Assembly: GCA_964035795.1 (NCBI GenBank) | Contig: OZ038321.1 | Location: 19,471,209 to 19,535,208 of the forward strand | Direction of reading: 5' to 3' | From: Pterobdella sp. o SKG-2022 | Lineage: Eukaryota > Annelida > Clitellata > Hirudinida > Piscicolidae | DNA length: 64,000 bases | In this document: positions 13,401 through 24,093 of the stretch, piece after piece | Numbering within the stretch: the first letter of the stretch is position 1 | How the letters are laid out: every line of letters starts with the position of its first letter | Position numbers and translations under genes: made by a program | Notes under the pieces: model-generated | The model's database searches: none | What the model saw: the letters and a program-made list of their open reading frames with translations, nothing else | Told to the model about the DNA's origin: nothing

Positions 13401-14111
13401 GTGCTTTTGAGACAAGGATGACATCATGTTTGAGCAACCCTCATCATCTGAAGCATCATTATCATCTTCTCTTATCAGACGAGACTTACTGCTTGTTGTT
13501 GTGTTATCTAATGCTATAAAATCTTCCCCTTTAGCTTGTTGTCTTTTCTGCTTCAAAAGATGTATTAAGTTTGCATCAGGAATTCCACCACCTTGTTATT
13601 GAAAATATCCAAATAATTATAAGAATTATAATTGAGATCAATAATGAATGTGATAAAAAAAAATCTTACTTTTTAAAATTTCAGTAAAATGTTTCGACTT
13701 AGTACTGTCTGACTTTTCTTCTTCTTCACTAATTTCATCTCCAAAATAATCATTTTCTTCATCTTTTTTTACTTCTTCAATGTTAAAATTTTGTTTTTTG
13801 TGAGTTTTAAAATTCAAATCGCTTTCATCCTTTTTGGCTTGCTTTTGTGCTTTTTTCAACTGCCGAACAACTTTTTTGTTGTGGCTAGACTTTTTGATTT
13901 TAAAGCTTTCATCCACACCTTCCTCGATATCAAAACTCAAAATAGAACTCGCCGTTGAAACTTTTTTTAAGTTACTTTTAGCAGGTTTGATAGTTTTATT
14001 TTCCGTAATTTGAATAACTTTTGTATTTGACTTATTTTCGTCGTTATGATTTTCATTTTCACTGTCACTTTCATTTACACGTTGTCTAATAGATCGTCGG
14101 TCTTTTTTCAT
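7424..14111 (-). CDS. PAXBP1: PAXBP1 / GC-rich sequence DNA-binding factor (GCFC) homologue
   Basis: Nine exons on the minus strand join in phase into 793 aa: 14111-13670, 13591-12978, 12084-11967, 11640-11574, 10773-10661, 10571-10367, 9715-9540, 9333-8790 and 7526-7424. Landmarks match vertebrate PAXBP1 in order: an acidic/basic N-terminus with RQRVNESDSE, IPDANLIHLL, RLIREDDNDASDDE, the coiled region with YVDCMNEK and RLIARRKDD, KAEREGRR, then the GCFC domain with SYNDAYIGLC, LLTPLIKLQLITWNPLE, NLWDPMSSEQ and FFYRQM. The C-terminal exon (QLGKVLLRL) completes it. In vertebrates PAXBP1 is a nuclear adaptor linking PAX3/7 to histone H3K4 methylation; related GCFC proteins take part in splicing. 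The exon ending at 10367 needs an unusual donor (GTCCTA) to keep phase, the weakest junction. The protein is somewhat shorter than human PAXBP1, as far as I recall its length. Confidence 0.92.
7737..8200. mobile_element. Decayed LINE reverse-transcriptase fragments in PAXBP1 last intron
   Basis: On the plus strand at about 7740-7985 broken frames give NLTTNPAKT and MYKTLV followed by PILSYNG, typical of the region downstream of a LINE RT domain. On the minus strand at about 8180-8056 the frame gives TWGLRTTTWKKVDAFHRRQL then LRKLLNASY, the same post-RT region of another LINE copy. Both are interrupted by stops or frameshifts. Family assignment is by motif memory only. Confidence 0.5.
10911..11082 (+). 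repeat. tRNA-derived SINE, copy 2
   Basis: It has the same tRNA-like head (ATAGCTCAGCGGTAGAGCGT, GAGTTCAATCC) and body (AATTAGCACCTGTTCCACA ... AGCGCTTTGTAAATAC) as 3925-4102. It lies in an intron of PAXBP1, in antisense to that gene, and abuts repeat X copy B, which starts about 10 bases after its end. Confidence 0.75.
11093..11430 (+). repeat. Dispersed repeat X, copy B
   Basis: It starts TCCCAGTAACTGGGG and is uninterrupted, so it defines the repeat better than copy A. Internal blocks include GCCTGAGCTAACGTCCAACT and CTTGCCGTTGTCAACAAAAA. Copy C at 26095-26396 is its reverse complement with many substitutions. No coding frame. Confidence 0.6.
12480..12760 (-). mobile_element. 3' end of a degraded LINE
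   Basis: Minus-strand frames, broken by stops, give RLRWLDYVVRKGHND, RRRRQSFACKSIMEKLCWRL and VCERVMWR. This is the C-terminal tail that follows the RT domain in several LINE groups. A related tail ([29 protein letters not shown]) is at 48196-48429. It lies in the PAXBP1 intron between exons 2 and 3, in sense orientation. Confidence 0.55.
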
Positions 14112-15372
14112 CCTTATAATTTCAGCAATTTTATAACAGGTCCCTTCGTGAAAATGTGAAGAGAAAATAACACAAACGACTATGCAGCATAGAATTAAAT
14201 TTTTCTCTAAAGCATAGACTATATTAAATTTGGTATGTATAAGTGTAATTTTATTCTTTCGAGATATTCCCTTTAAAAAAGCATTACTTTTTCAACAAAA
14301 AGAATTTTTTAACAAAAAAATTTTAAAAGTTTTTTTTGCTGAAAGTGTTATGTCCTCTCTTGAACTTGATATGGAAAAAGTAATTTTTAATTTTTCGAGC
14401 CAAACATAAATATTTAAATAAATAAACTTTACCAATCTTTAATAATGTAAATTCATTTTACAAAAAGCTTCGTGGAATAAAAAAACTCCAAAAAATGTTT
14501 TCATTTGAATAAATAAGTAATTAATGAAAAAAGAATTTAAATCATACTATAGCCATAATAAATACAAGTTATAATAAATTATAATAACGACCTTACAGTT
14601 ATAATGTATTAACATTTTCTCCAATTCACACACTAAATAACTTGAAACCACTAGTCGAAATGATATTAATAATTAAATTAGAAGGCTAATTAATAATTCA
14701 TAGTAAATCTAAGAGATGTTTATTAATGAACATTGTGAAGTTTTATGATTAGTAGTAAAATATGAGTCATTGGGATTTTTTTGCTAACGGACGTGGTAAG
14801 TCGAAAAACTTTTTCATATGTAAATCATTGTTAATTTATTAGAGGCATCTCATGTATCTTTTTGTTCAAATTTTTCTAGTTCATTCTCTCAATGTGTAAT
14901 AATCACTACTATAATCAATATCTTTCAGCAAGATAACTTCATAGAGCAATATCATTTTTTAAAATTTTTATATTCTTTTCTAGTTCGAATTTTTTTGTGA
15001 ACTGTTTTTCAGAATCGATTTCAAAATTTCTTGAAGTTTCATAATCTGAAAAAAGATTAATTGTATATTATACTCAGCGTTATTGAGTTGCAGCACTAGT
15101 ATTTTTGTTTGTCATAGGAGTTCACACACTAACTAAAAACTATAAATAACGATATAAACTTCAAAATAAAACTACACTAAAGAGAGAGAGGAAGGAGAGC
15201 GGATGCAAGAAATTTATTTCATATGGTTTAAAAAATTATGGAAATAAGTATTTGAGGAACAGTAAGACACGGTCCTTTTTCTTATACAATGTTAACAACA
15301 ATAAAGATAGATTCGAGTTTTGCTTATGTTAAAAAATTAGAAAACATAACAATCCCTTTAAAATAAAAAAAA
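14112..15372. other. Intergenic region, PAXBP1 promoter side
   Basis: It separates the PAXBP1 start (14111, minus) from the homeobox gene stop (15373, minus). No coding exon, tRNA or repeat was recognised. A purine-rich GAGAGAGAGGAAGGAGAG tract is near 15181. PAXBP1 control elements should lie just above 14111, but no clear TATA box was found. Confidence 0.45.
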
Positions 15373-16020
15373 TCATCCGTTCAATATTTTTGTTTTTTTT
15401 TCGGTCGGCGTACTCTTTCTTGTTGATTTTCTTGTCTTGGCTCTTTTGTTTTGAAACCAAGTTTTGATCGTTCTTCCATCTACATTCAACTTTTCAGTTA
15501 AATGCTCCAAGGCATTTTTGGTAGGATAACCTTTAAAACGCCTGAAATTCTCATCAAGTACTTTTAGTTCACTATCCGAAAATATTTTTCTTTTTCTTTT
15601 CAGCTTCAATGTGTTGTGGTGTGAATCTTCTGATATATCACTATCATTTAAAGATAAGTTGATCGATTCGGTAAATGGAGGTTGTTTAAACTTTTGAAAA
15701 TTGTCATGAACAATCCGTTTAAAATACATACACCAATCTATTTGACTTGTAGCTTGACGGTAGTTTGTTAAGTCTTGATTCATTGAAGAAGTATTCGATA
15801 GGGATTTTGAATCGTGGAAATTTGAAGATTGAAATTGTTTATTTGAACTTATTTGAGAGCTGCAGTGTGAGGGTAGAAGAAGAATTTGATGTTGAAGATA
15901 CGTAAAAGCAGGGTAAAACTTTCTTTTAGAATCACTTTTGCTTAGTTCCTCAATACTGCGAAAATCCAACCTTATCTTATCAGCCATCGAAGCGTTGAAT
16001 ATCCAAATTATAATAAACAC
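15373..16020 (-). CDS. Homeodomain transcription factor (intronless)
   Basis: A 215-aa single-exon ORF. The C-terminal third is a homeodomain: KRKRKIFSDSEL, then LDENFRRFKGYPTK, then the recognition helix TIKTWFQNKRAK, followed by a basic tail. Conserved helix-3 residues W48, F49, Q50 and N51 are present; position 52 is Lys and 47 is Thr. Counting from the Phe of helix 1 to W48 gives one residue more than the usual 60-residue domain, placed just before the YP of loop 1. The class cannot be set with confidence; Q50 excludes the K50 groups. The N-terminal DFRSIEELS resembles but does not fit the eh1 repressor motif. The start may be Met1 (16020) or the MADK Met at 15987; the nearby TATA box is compatible with both. 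Confidence 0.85.
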   Translation of the reverse strand: MFIIIWIFNASMADKIRLDFRSIEELSKSDSKRKFYPAFTYLQHQILLLPSHCSSQISSNKQFQSSNFHDSKSLSNTSSMNQDLTNYRQATSQIDWCMYFKRIVHDNFQKFKQPPFTESINLSLNDSDISEDSHHNTLKLKRKRKIFSDSELKVLDENFRRFKGYPTKNALEHLTEKLNVDGRTIKTWFQNKRAKTRKSTRKSTPTEKKTKILNG

Positions 16021-16060
16021 AAAAATAAACGATACTTAGAGGTGGAAATGAATCAAGGTA

Positions 16061-16068
16061 TTTATATA
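16061..16068 (-). promoter_or_regulatory. TATA box of the homeobox gene
   Basis: TATATAAA on the minus strand, 41 bp before the first ATG. Transcription would then start about 10-15 bp before Met1, or about 45 bp before the second Met, which mildly favours the second. Good match to consensus, but untested. Confidence 0.45.
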
Positions 16069-16590
16069 CAATTTATAATTACTACAAAGATAATTAAGAA
16101 ACAAGATTTTAAGGGGATTGCGTGTTGAGTTTTAATATCGAACTGATCTCAAATATAAAATGAATAAATTCATTTTTAAAAAACCATAAAAATTTTTAAC
16201 CATAATTTTATTTAAAATATCATCTTAATTAATATTTTTTATAATAAATGAATATTAAACAAAAAAGTAAATGAACAATTAAATAAGCTGAGAAAGGAGC
16301 CTTAATTGAGCATTAATAAGTTGACATTTGGTTTGTTCTTAATGATCACGAAATTATGCAATTTAAAGTAATAACATAATACTAAGTAATTATCCAATAA
16401 GTTTCTCATTGACATTTAAATGCATTAATTGTGATTGAACAATACACCTGATCTTTTTGTTTGTAAATTTTATCTCAGGTCTCTTACAATTGATTTAGTA
16501 ATGAAAAACGTGGTTTACTACAAAATTAATCATAACTTCTCACTATCTGAGGTTTATTAGAAACCTTATGATTATCAGTGTTATTGAAAT

Positions 16591-16692
16591 ATCATTTTGA
16601 TAAATCGGATGTTCATGTTATCATTTTGATAAATCGGATGTTCATGTTATCATTTTGATAAATCGGATGTTCATGTTATCATTTTGATAAAT
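16591..16692. repeat. 29-bp tandem repeat, 3.5 copies
   Basis: The unit ATCATTTTGATAAATCGGAT plus GTTCATGTT is repeated exactly three times (starts 16591, 16620, 16649), with a partial fourth copy from 16678. The copies appear identical, so the array is young. It lies about 570 bp upstream of the homeobox gene start. Confidence 0.9.
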
Positions 16693-18592
16693 GCATAAAC
16701 AGAAAACTGGTTTTATCTCGTTTACTCATCATTTCTATACCGTCTTAAATGAAATATTGCACCATATAAATTTTCAAGATCCATTAGGAAGATGATAATA
16801 TTGTTAAAAATTTTATTTGGAAAAATTAAGTTTAGAAAATTAAATATTATAGTTTTGTAATAATTTGGTTTCTTAGTTAGCGATTCTTCTGTTTTTTTTA
16901 ATTAATATGTTATAACTATCAATTGACTTGATTCTCTTACATTAATAAATTTGACATTGTCTAACTGACATCAAAAGCTTTTTCAAATTACCCAACACTT
17001 TCAATAATAAACTTGCTAATTAACTATTGTTAAAACCTTTGAAATCTCACAGCAATAATCACTATTGAAGATTATTAAGTCCAATTCAGGTCAACTTGCA
17101 TGGAAAGACAGTGAAATATTGTTTTGTTTGAAGTTCAAAAAATCCTTTTCTCTTACTTTATTTATCGCAAATTTTATTTGGATAATTTATATTTAACGTA
17201 TTTTATATAAATAGTTTAATATGTGTTATATAGCTTGAATAACAAAGAAAATTAATATAAACTCCCATGTTAAAAAATCTAAGAAATTTTCAGAGACATT
17301 TATCATTTAACTTTTTAAATAAATTTTCACTTTTGATGATTTTTTAATATTAATATATTAGTGAAAAAAAAAGTTGTAACTTCTAATGAATTTATGTTAT
17401 ATGTCAAGTTTTTATCAAACATTAAGGTTTTTTGATAAATGCTTTTGAAGACTTCTCACGTCGTTGAGTCAAATTAATTTTGACAGATGAAATTCTAAAC
17501 GGAAACTTCTAAATGAAAAAAAATTTTTATTTGGAATTTTCAAATAAAAACCCTCAACTAATATAAACCCTAGAGTAATTTAAAAATTGAGAAATAATTG
17601 AACCTAACCAATTAAATTGGGTTTAAATTTAAAAGTTTCTAAAGTTCATTTTTATTTTTCACATGTGTGCATGAAATTGCGCAAAACAGCGTCGAATGAA
17701 CTCAAAAATATTTGGGTATTAAAGTTATTTTCACAAAAAAATTACTTTTAAGCAAAAGGCTTTTTGTTATTAAAATTTAATCATCAATTTTTTTGTAAAA
17801 AAAAAAAATTTTTTTAAATGAAACTAGACTCCAAGATTACGTAAATCCTCCAATTAAAACCTTATTGGAGATGTCAGATTAGGTTCACGTATAAAACACA
17901 TCACATCTCAATTTTTATTTCAACGCTCCATTAAGAAATTGAAAAGATGTGTGTGAGAGGAAGGTAGCAAGCTCTGCTGAACAGTGACCAATAAAAATTT
18001 GAACGTTGTGAACCAAGCTTTCCAGTTTTTATTGGTGCTCCGTATGAAGTTAGTTTTTCATAGAATTAATTTATCAGTGGAATTTTTTTACATTACGAAA
18101 TCAGTTTTTATTATGAAAAAAAAATTTTTTATCATGAAGTTATTAAAATGAGTGTTTTCATATTACAAAATTAACAATACAGACAGACTCCAAAAGAAAC
18201 TGAAAAGTCTCATAAAAATGCAGGATCCTCTTGAGTAAAAATTTTGGAAAGTTTTTATGAATAAATTTCAGCTTTAAAGCATAAAAAGATATCAACGTTT
18301 AATAATTTCAAAAAAAAATTTTATATAATTTCATACACATTTTTCACTAAACGTGCTTATTTTGTTTCCATAAATCAATTTTATGACAATTTCTATTTAA
18401 GGAAAAAGTTTGAGTTAAATATAATGAGAATCAACTTTAAATTTGAAGAATAGGCTTATCCCCTCATTTTCTCATCTTCTCACAAACACATCAACGCTTA
18501 TAAAAGATCACATCTTCCAAATAAAACGAGCCACCTAACTGAGAAAAACCATAATATTAAAATACCTTTGTTTGGAATTTAAACTCGGTAAT
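16693..18592. other. Intergenic region, homeobox gene to CUB gene
   Basis: The two genes are divergent, so both promoters should lie in the 16.0-18.6 kb interval. No exon was recognised. A short inverted repeat is at 17968-18041. The rest is A+T-rich with homopolymer runs. Confidence 0.45.
17968..18041. repeat. Short inverted repeat
   Basis: GTGACCAATAAAAA and, about 45 bp on, TTTTTATTGGTGC form arms of about 12 bp around a short centre. It may be a small MITE relic; the CCAATA arm resembles the arms at 42065-42274. Confidence 0.35.
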
Positions 18593-18600
18593 TATAAATA
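18593..18600 (+). promoter_or_regulatory. Candidate TATA box of the first CUB gene
   Basis: TATAAATA 35 bp before the ATG at 18635. This spacing would leave only a very short 5' UTR, so it is a tentative call. Confidence 0.3.
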
Positions 18601-18634
18601 GGTTTATAACAAGAAATACACTTCTTGGAAGAAT

Positions 18635-21600
18635 ATGCCCTTATCTCTTATGTACTTTTCATTGTTGTTGGCAACAGCATGTTTCCTTCCATCTCCTTCC
18701 CTATCTTGTGAGTTTCATATAAAAATTTATTTGAAAATATGTTGTCGATTTATTTCTTTTTTAATGAATGCTGGAATGTTAGTGATCTCATATGAATACT
18801 AAGATCACATGTTTTGCAACTGATCACTGTGAAACTGTTTTACATTGTATATTATAGAGACAATAGTGAGGTTTTTAAAATTTATTTTTTTCTGTTATGT
18901 TTCTAAAAATTTTGAAGATGAATTTAATAGAATTCAGAAAAAATATCTTTAAACAGAAAAAATTTGTGCGTCTTCAAGTCTATGTCTGTTAAAGTTTTAC
19001 TAACTCGTTTTATACACCGGCTTACTGAAGACCGGTGAAAAAAAAACCTTTAAATCTTTATTTGAAAAAATATATATATATTCGACTATTTTGGCTGTCT
19101 GGATGATACAGTTAGATTATAGTCACCATCGGTCTGGTTGGGTTAGTGGTAGAAGCATAGTGAACCAAAATTAAAGGTAGAGAGTTCGAGTCTGGGTAAA
19201 ACCAATAGCACAATATAGGAATCATTATTTATGTACAACGTACAACAATGTAAGAAAATGATCCCACAAAATCGAAGCTTTCATCCAGACTCAACAACAA
19301 ATATTATACAAAATATCAAAATTTTTCTGTTAGGGAATTTTAATTCCGGCCGGGTATCGCTTGATTTATATTTTATGCTTTATAAACGTCCAAATTTAAA
19401 TTTTTCTATAATTTTTCAAAATTTTCAAGACGACCCTTGCAAAAACAACTACCAACAACGGAAATACAGCGTAAAGGATGGCTTGTCCGGAATCATCACT
19501 AGTCCCCTCTTCGACTCCAGGTTGTTTTCAGGAAATTTAGGGTATTTACTGGAACTCAACAAAAATTAGTTATAAGTTTATCATGAATTTGTGAGACATT
19601 TTTAAAAATGAATATAACATTATCAAGTAAGCTTGTATAAATATAAAAATTTAAATATTTTATACAATTTTTTAAATTAGCTCAAAACAGTACCTTACGT
19701 ATTAAAATAAGAATAAACTTATTGAACTCTTTTGCTGTGGAAGTGAAAGTACTAAAAATTTAATATATTTGACGTAGAAATTTTGAAAACTATTAAAAAA
19801 AAACTACATGACCTGTCTCTAAAAAGTATCATTTTCAAGTGTATACCACTTTTTTCTAACTTTTGCTTTTCATTAACAACACTTTAATTATTTTCGCAAA
19901 AGTTCCAAAAAAATATGTCAAGGTTTTGCAATTCTCATAAATTCGAATCTAACTTTAATTTTTAACTCTATTTACTTTGGTACGGCCAGTTTTCATTGAA
20001 TGACCCATAATGACAATAACGACAGGAGCTGTGAAAAGGACTACAAACTTGAGATAGAGTTTTCAGGCGAGAATGACAACACTGATAAGAAATACAGAGT
20101 ACAGTTGGAGATCTTCCAGATGAATCTTAACCATGATAAGGATGACGGTGAGATCGGCAGGTGAGTTATCAATGATTATTTTTTATTTCCTTTTTAAAAA
20201 ATATATTTATATTATATAGTTCTTTTACACAAAGTATATCTCTTTTATATAGTTTTTATATAGACTTCAATGAACTTTAAAATAATTTATCATAATTAAT
20301 AAATATTTTCAGCTTAGAAAATAATGTTTAATTATAATGCTATTAGTATCTTTGAATTCAGGAACCGTTTCAAATGATGAAGTTGTTTTTATCAAAGTTT
20401 CTCACAATAGATAGTATAAACTAACAATAACAAGGATCACCATGCAAGGATTAATAGATCATTCTTTAACATTTCAACTCAATAAACTTTGTATGGTTTA
20501 AAATATAAAAAAAAATATAAATANNNNNNNNNNNNNNNNNNNNNNNNNNNNNNNNNNNNNNNNNNNNNNNNNNNNNNNNNNNNNNNNNNNNNNNNNNNNN
20601 NNNNNNNNNNNNNNNNNNNNNNNNNNNNNNNNNNNNNNNNNNNNNNNNNNNNNNNNNNNNNNNNNNNNNNNNNNNNNNNNNNNNNNNNNNNNNNNNNNNN
20701 NNNNNNNNNNNNNNNNNNNNNNNATTTTTCCATAGAACACTATACAGTAAGGGTGAAGAAAAACCTTGTTAAATGACATTATTCTAACCTTAGTGTGTTA
20801 TCATCTATAAAATTATTGCTATATCATCTAGAAAATATCATATAACTAAGCACAAAATCTCAAGTCTACTGGCATAATGATTAAGTTTCACAGGGTTTCA
20901 CATGATTTGACACTTAATTATCATCCATGCGAACTCACCTTAGAATATACGATGTTCGTGCTACTATTAAAACCCATCCTAGTCTTATCTAATGCCTCAA
21001 TAGAGAATGCATATTCCATTCAAAACGGACTTTAATTCTAATTTATTTTGAATTCCAACAAAAAAATTAATAATGATTTTTACCGCTAGTCTGAAGGAGT
21101 TTTGATTGATTTATAATCCTATTTTTTATAATTTGACGCATAAAATGAGTGAACTTATATCATGGTTGAATGCAAAGTATGAAGCGTTGTTGGAGAATTC
21201 ACTTATATCACAGATACATTTATACGCTCAAGTTAACTTTGCTTTAATGAAGTTTTACACATCGACACACCTTGTAGCCTCCCAAAAAAGTTTTGAATAA
21301 TTTACAAAAGTGAAAGTATATGAAGTTTACACTTTTGTAAAATTATCTTCTAAAGGCATTCCTTGCATTCCTAAATTATTTAAAATACAAAATTACTTTC
21401 AATTTTTGAAAATAATTCTTTTTGAAAGCACTTTTTAAAAATATCTACATCAGGTTTGTTGAGAAAACTGTAAAAGTATTCAAAAACAGGAGTTGACATT
21501 TTTAAATATAAAAGCTATTAATCTTATAAAAAAATTTTTTTTTTCTGAAATTTCAATTAGAATTATGATCAGCATTTTTCAAAACTTAAGAACTTTGAAA

Positions 21601-24093
21601 TTTCATAAAATTATTTTTTTAAATTAAGAATTCATTAAAAACGAAACGAGTTAAATTCTAAAAAACATTCAAATGAAAATTTCAATGCCAAGTTCAAAAA
21701 AGCATAAAAAAGTGTAATTAAAAATCTCTTTTAAACTTTTAAAAAGTTATAAAATTTTATTCAGAATTAAGTTTCAGGCAAACATGACTAAGTTCAAAAA
21801 AATACCAAAAATTTCAAACTAACTACTTTGAAAAATTACCAAATTCCTTGAGCCTGTCACTCAAAAAAGACTAAATATCAAACTGAAATTCACTAAAGCT
21901 TTTGCGACAGTTTTGGACAAATGTATGAATGTTAATGAGATTTTAATGCTTCGCAAGCCTTGTTCCATAATTAGCAGATCACCATCAATCACTATAGTTT
22001 TAAATCCTTTCCCATGTTTATTTCGAAGCTCTTTTTCTTTTATTACGTTTAACCAACTCAGCTTAGGGACAGAAGTATCGAAGGTGTAAAATTTGAGAGT
22101 TTTTGTGTAACAACTTTCATTAATTTTTTGGCACGTTTTATATCGTTAAAACTTTTTTATAGCTTTAATCGCAGTAATTCTGGCAGAAACACGACTTGAT
22201 ATATATTTAACATATGTACAACATTCAAAATACATTAAAAAACCAAAATTTAAAACCTTAACGGTGTTTTCCAGTTACAAAAGCACCATCAAACAACTGG
22301 GTCATAAACAAAAATAGTTTTTTAGGAAGGGTGTTAGACTTGAAAATGTTCTGCCAATCAAACGCATGCGATCCAGCTTATGTGACGGAAATGAACATTT
22401 TAAATGATAATGTAATTTAAATTTAGTTTTAGAAATAAAAAGTTCTGACATTGAGGTTCATCAGGAAAACAAAAAACTCGTAAAAAAACTAAGATATCAA
22501 TATAAGTGATTGTTAGAGCTATTGCAACCCCATCATAAGTGAAGTCTTTAAATCACAGAGACAAACCACATATACAAAACTCATGAACTAAAATACATTA
22601 TCATTCAAATATCATCGAATACCATAACTCAACTGATTAGGGAACTTTCATGCTTTTATTTTTCTTCCCTATTCTGGATAATTAACTATCAACAACATGA
22701 TTCAACAGCTTCTCAACAAGCCAATGTGACCACAGTGACTACATAAAGGTAGCTTTATGATTACTGTTACATTTATAGTTGAATTTTATCATAAAATTAT
22801 ATCATCAAATTTTTGATGTCTAGTTAATGAGTGTCCTTAAAAGAAATGAGACTCCATTGCTGAAATTTTATTTAAAATGAAACTTGAAAGCTCGAAATGT
22901 GTCATTTTGAAAATGAGTAAAAATATTTATTTTAATGATTGAAATGGTAAAACAAATGCGGTGAATGTAAATTTATTTAAGTTTTCTTATTCTGCATTGA
23001 TATAAAAACAAGTATTTTACATCATGAGACACCAAGGTAAAAGCTAAGGTTTCATAGTTTTTCAAAATTTTATTTCTTCTTATTTTTATTTTTTTATATT
23101 CAATATTTTTCTACTTATTTAAAAGTTAAGCGAATGCTGCTGAGGAACTGAGCTATGTGATCATTTTGCAAGGAAATTCAAAATCAGAGAAATACCGAAT
23201 AAATTTCATTAGTTATTTTTGAAGTCGTCCATGTTTTAATTAGTTTTTTAAAACTTCAGAAAAAAATAACTTTTATTTGCCTAAGCAATTAAATTTTTAT
23301 TAGAAAAACTCACACAAAAAGTTAAAATTTCGCGAATATTCAAAAAGTCTGAATTCCTCATAGCCCTAAACCTAGAATTTATATCAATTTAACTGATGAA
23401 TAAAAAAATGTTTAGAAAACAATTTATAAGATCAGTGGAAAGATTTCATAGTGAAGCACGAAGGTAGTTGAAACTGGTGAAGATTCCAATCACACATACA
23501 ACTCTAACTTTATAGCTATGCTTAACTTCAAGCTTGACAAAATACCAATATTGTCTCAAAAATTTAACAAAGCTGGTAATAATTTATTTTGATTTATTTT
23601 GATTCTGAAATTTAAACTTACACTTCAGTTTTAACAAGCTGAGGGTGTGAAAACGTGCAAATATAAACAAAGTTTTAAACTGAAATTTTTTCCATTATAT
23701 GAAATTTTAAAACATAGGTTCAAAAACATTTACAGAATCTGAGATGAAACTTGAAACAAAACATTAATGAATAACAATTCGAACAAAATCTTGAAAAAAA
23801 AATTTTTCTGATTAAAGGACTTTACATGCAAATAACCAATTGTTTAAAACAACAAAAATCTTGTAAACCATTTTCATTTCAACCAAACACAACCCCTAAC
23901 TCCATTTAAAACTTCCCAGGTATGGGTGAAAGTGGGTGCCAGCAAAAGAGAGATTGCCAGCTTATGTGGCACAAACAAGGCTCACAAAATGATGTCAACC
24001 AACCAATTTCTCTGGATGGAGTATGTGAGAAGAGGGGAGACAGCCCAGCCTGGTATTGGCTTCAATGCTTCCTACCACTTTGTTACTAGTTAG
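18635..24093 (+). CDS. Small secreted CUB-domain protein
   Basis: Five exons join in phase: 18635-18707, 19430-19520, 20026-20147, 22326-22381 and 23920-24093, about 171 aa. Exon 1 encodes a signal peptide (MPLSLMYFSLLLATACFLP...). Exon 2 begins a CUB domain (DPCKNNY, GLSGIITSPLFDSR). Exons 3-5 carry YRVQLEIFQMNL, CQSNACDPAYVWVKVG, ASLCGTN and the closing GFNASYHFV. The exon 3 donor was set at 20148 because only it is in phase with exon 4; a stronger-looking donor at 20161 is two codon positions out and would need another exon, possibly inside the 200-N gap in that intron. The stop follows a possible donor (ACTA/gttagt), so the real protein may continue. Probably extracellular; partner unknown. 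Confidence 0.7.
19131..19203 (+). repeat. tRNA-like sequence, probably SINE head
   Basis: It reads GGTCTGGTTGGGTTAGTGGT with A-box-like GTTAGTGGTAGAAGC and B-box GAGTTCGAGTCTG, ending about GGGTAAAACC. The anticodon arm does not pair well, so a functional tRNA is unlikely. AATAGCAC follows, faintly like the AATTAGCACC that follows the SINE heads. It lies in intron 1 of the CUB gene. Confidence 0.4.
20524..20723. other. Assembly gap (200 N)
   Basis: Exactly 200 undetermined bases, the usual placeholder for a scaffold join of unknown size. It lies in intron 3 of the CUB gene at 18635-24093, so a missed exon there cannot be excluded. Confidence 0.99.

Noticed and set aside
20479..20779. ORFs of 84-95 aa across the N gap
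   Set aside because: They consist almost wholly of undetermined bases.
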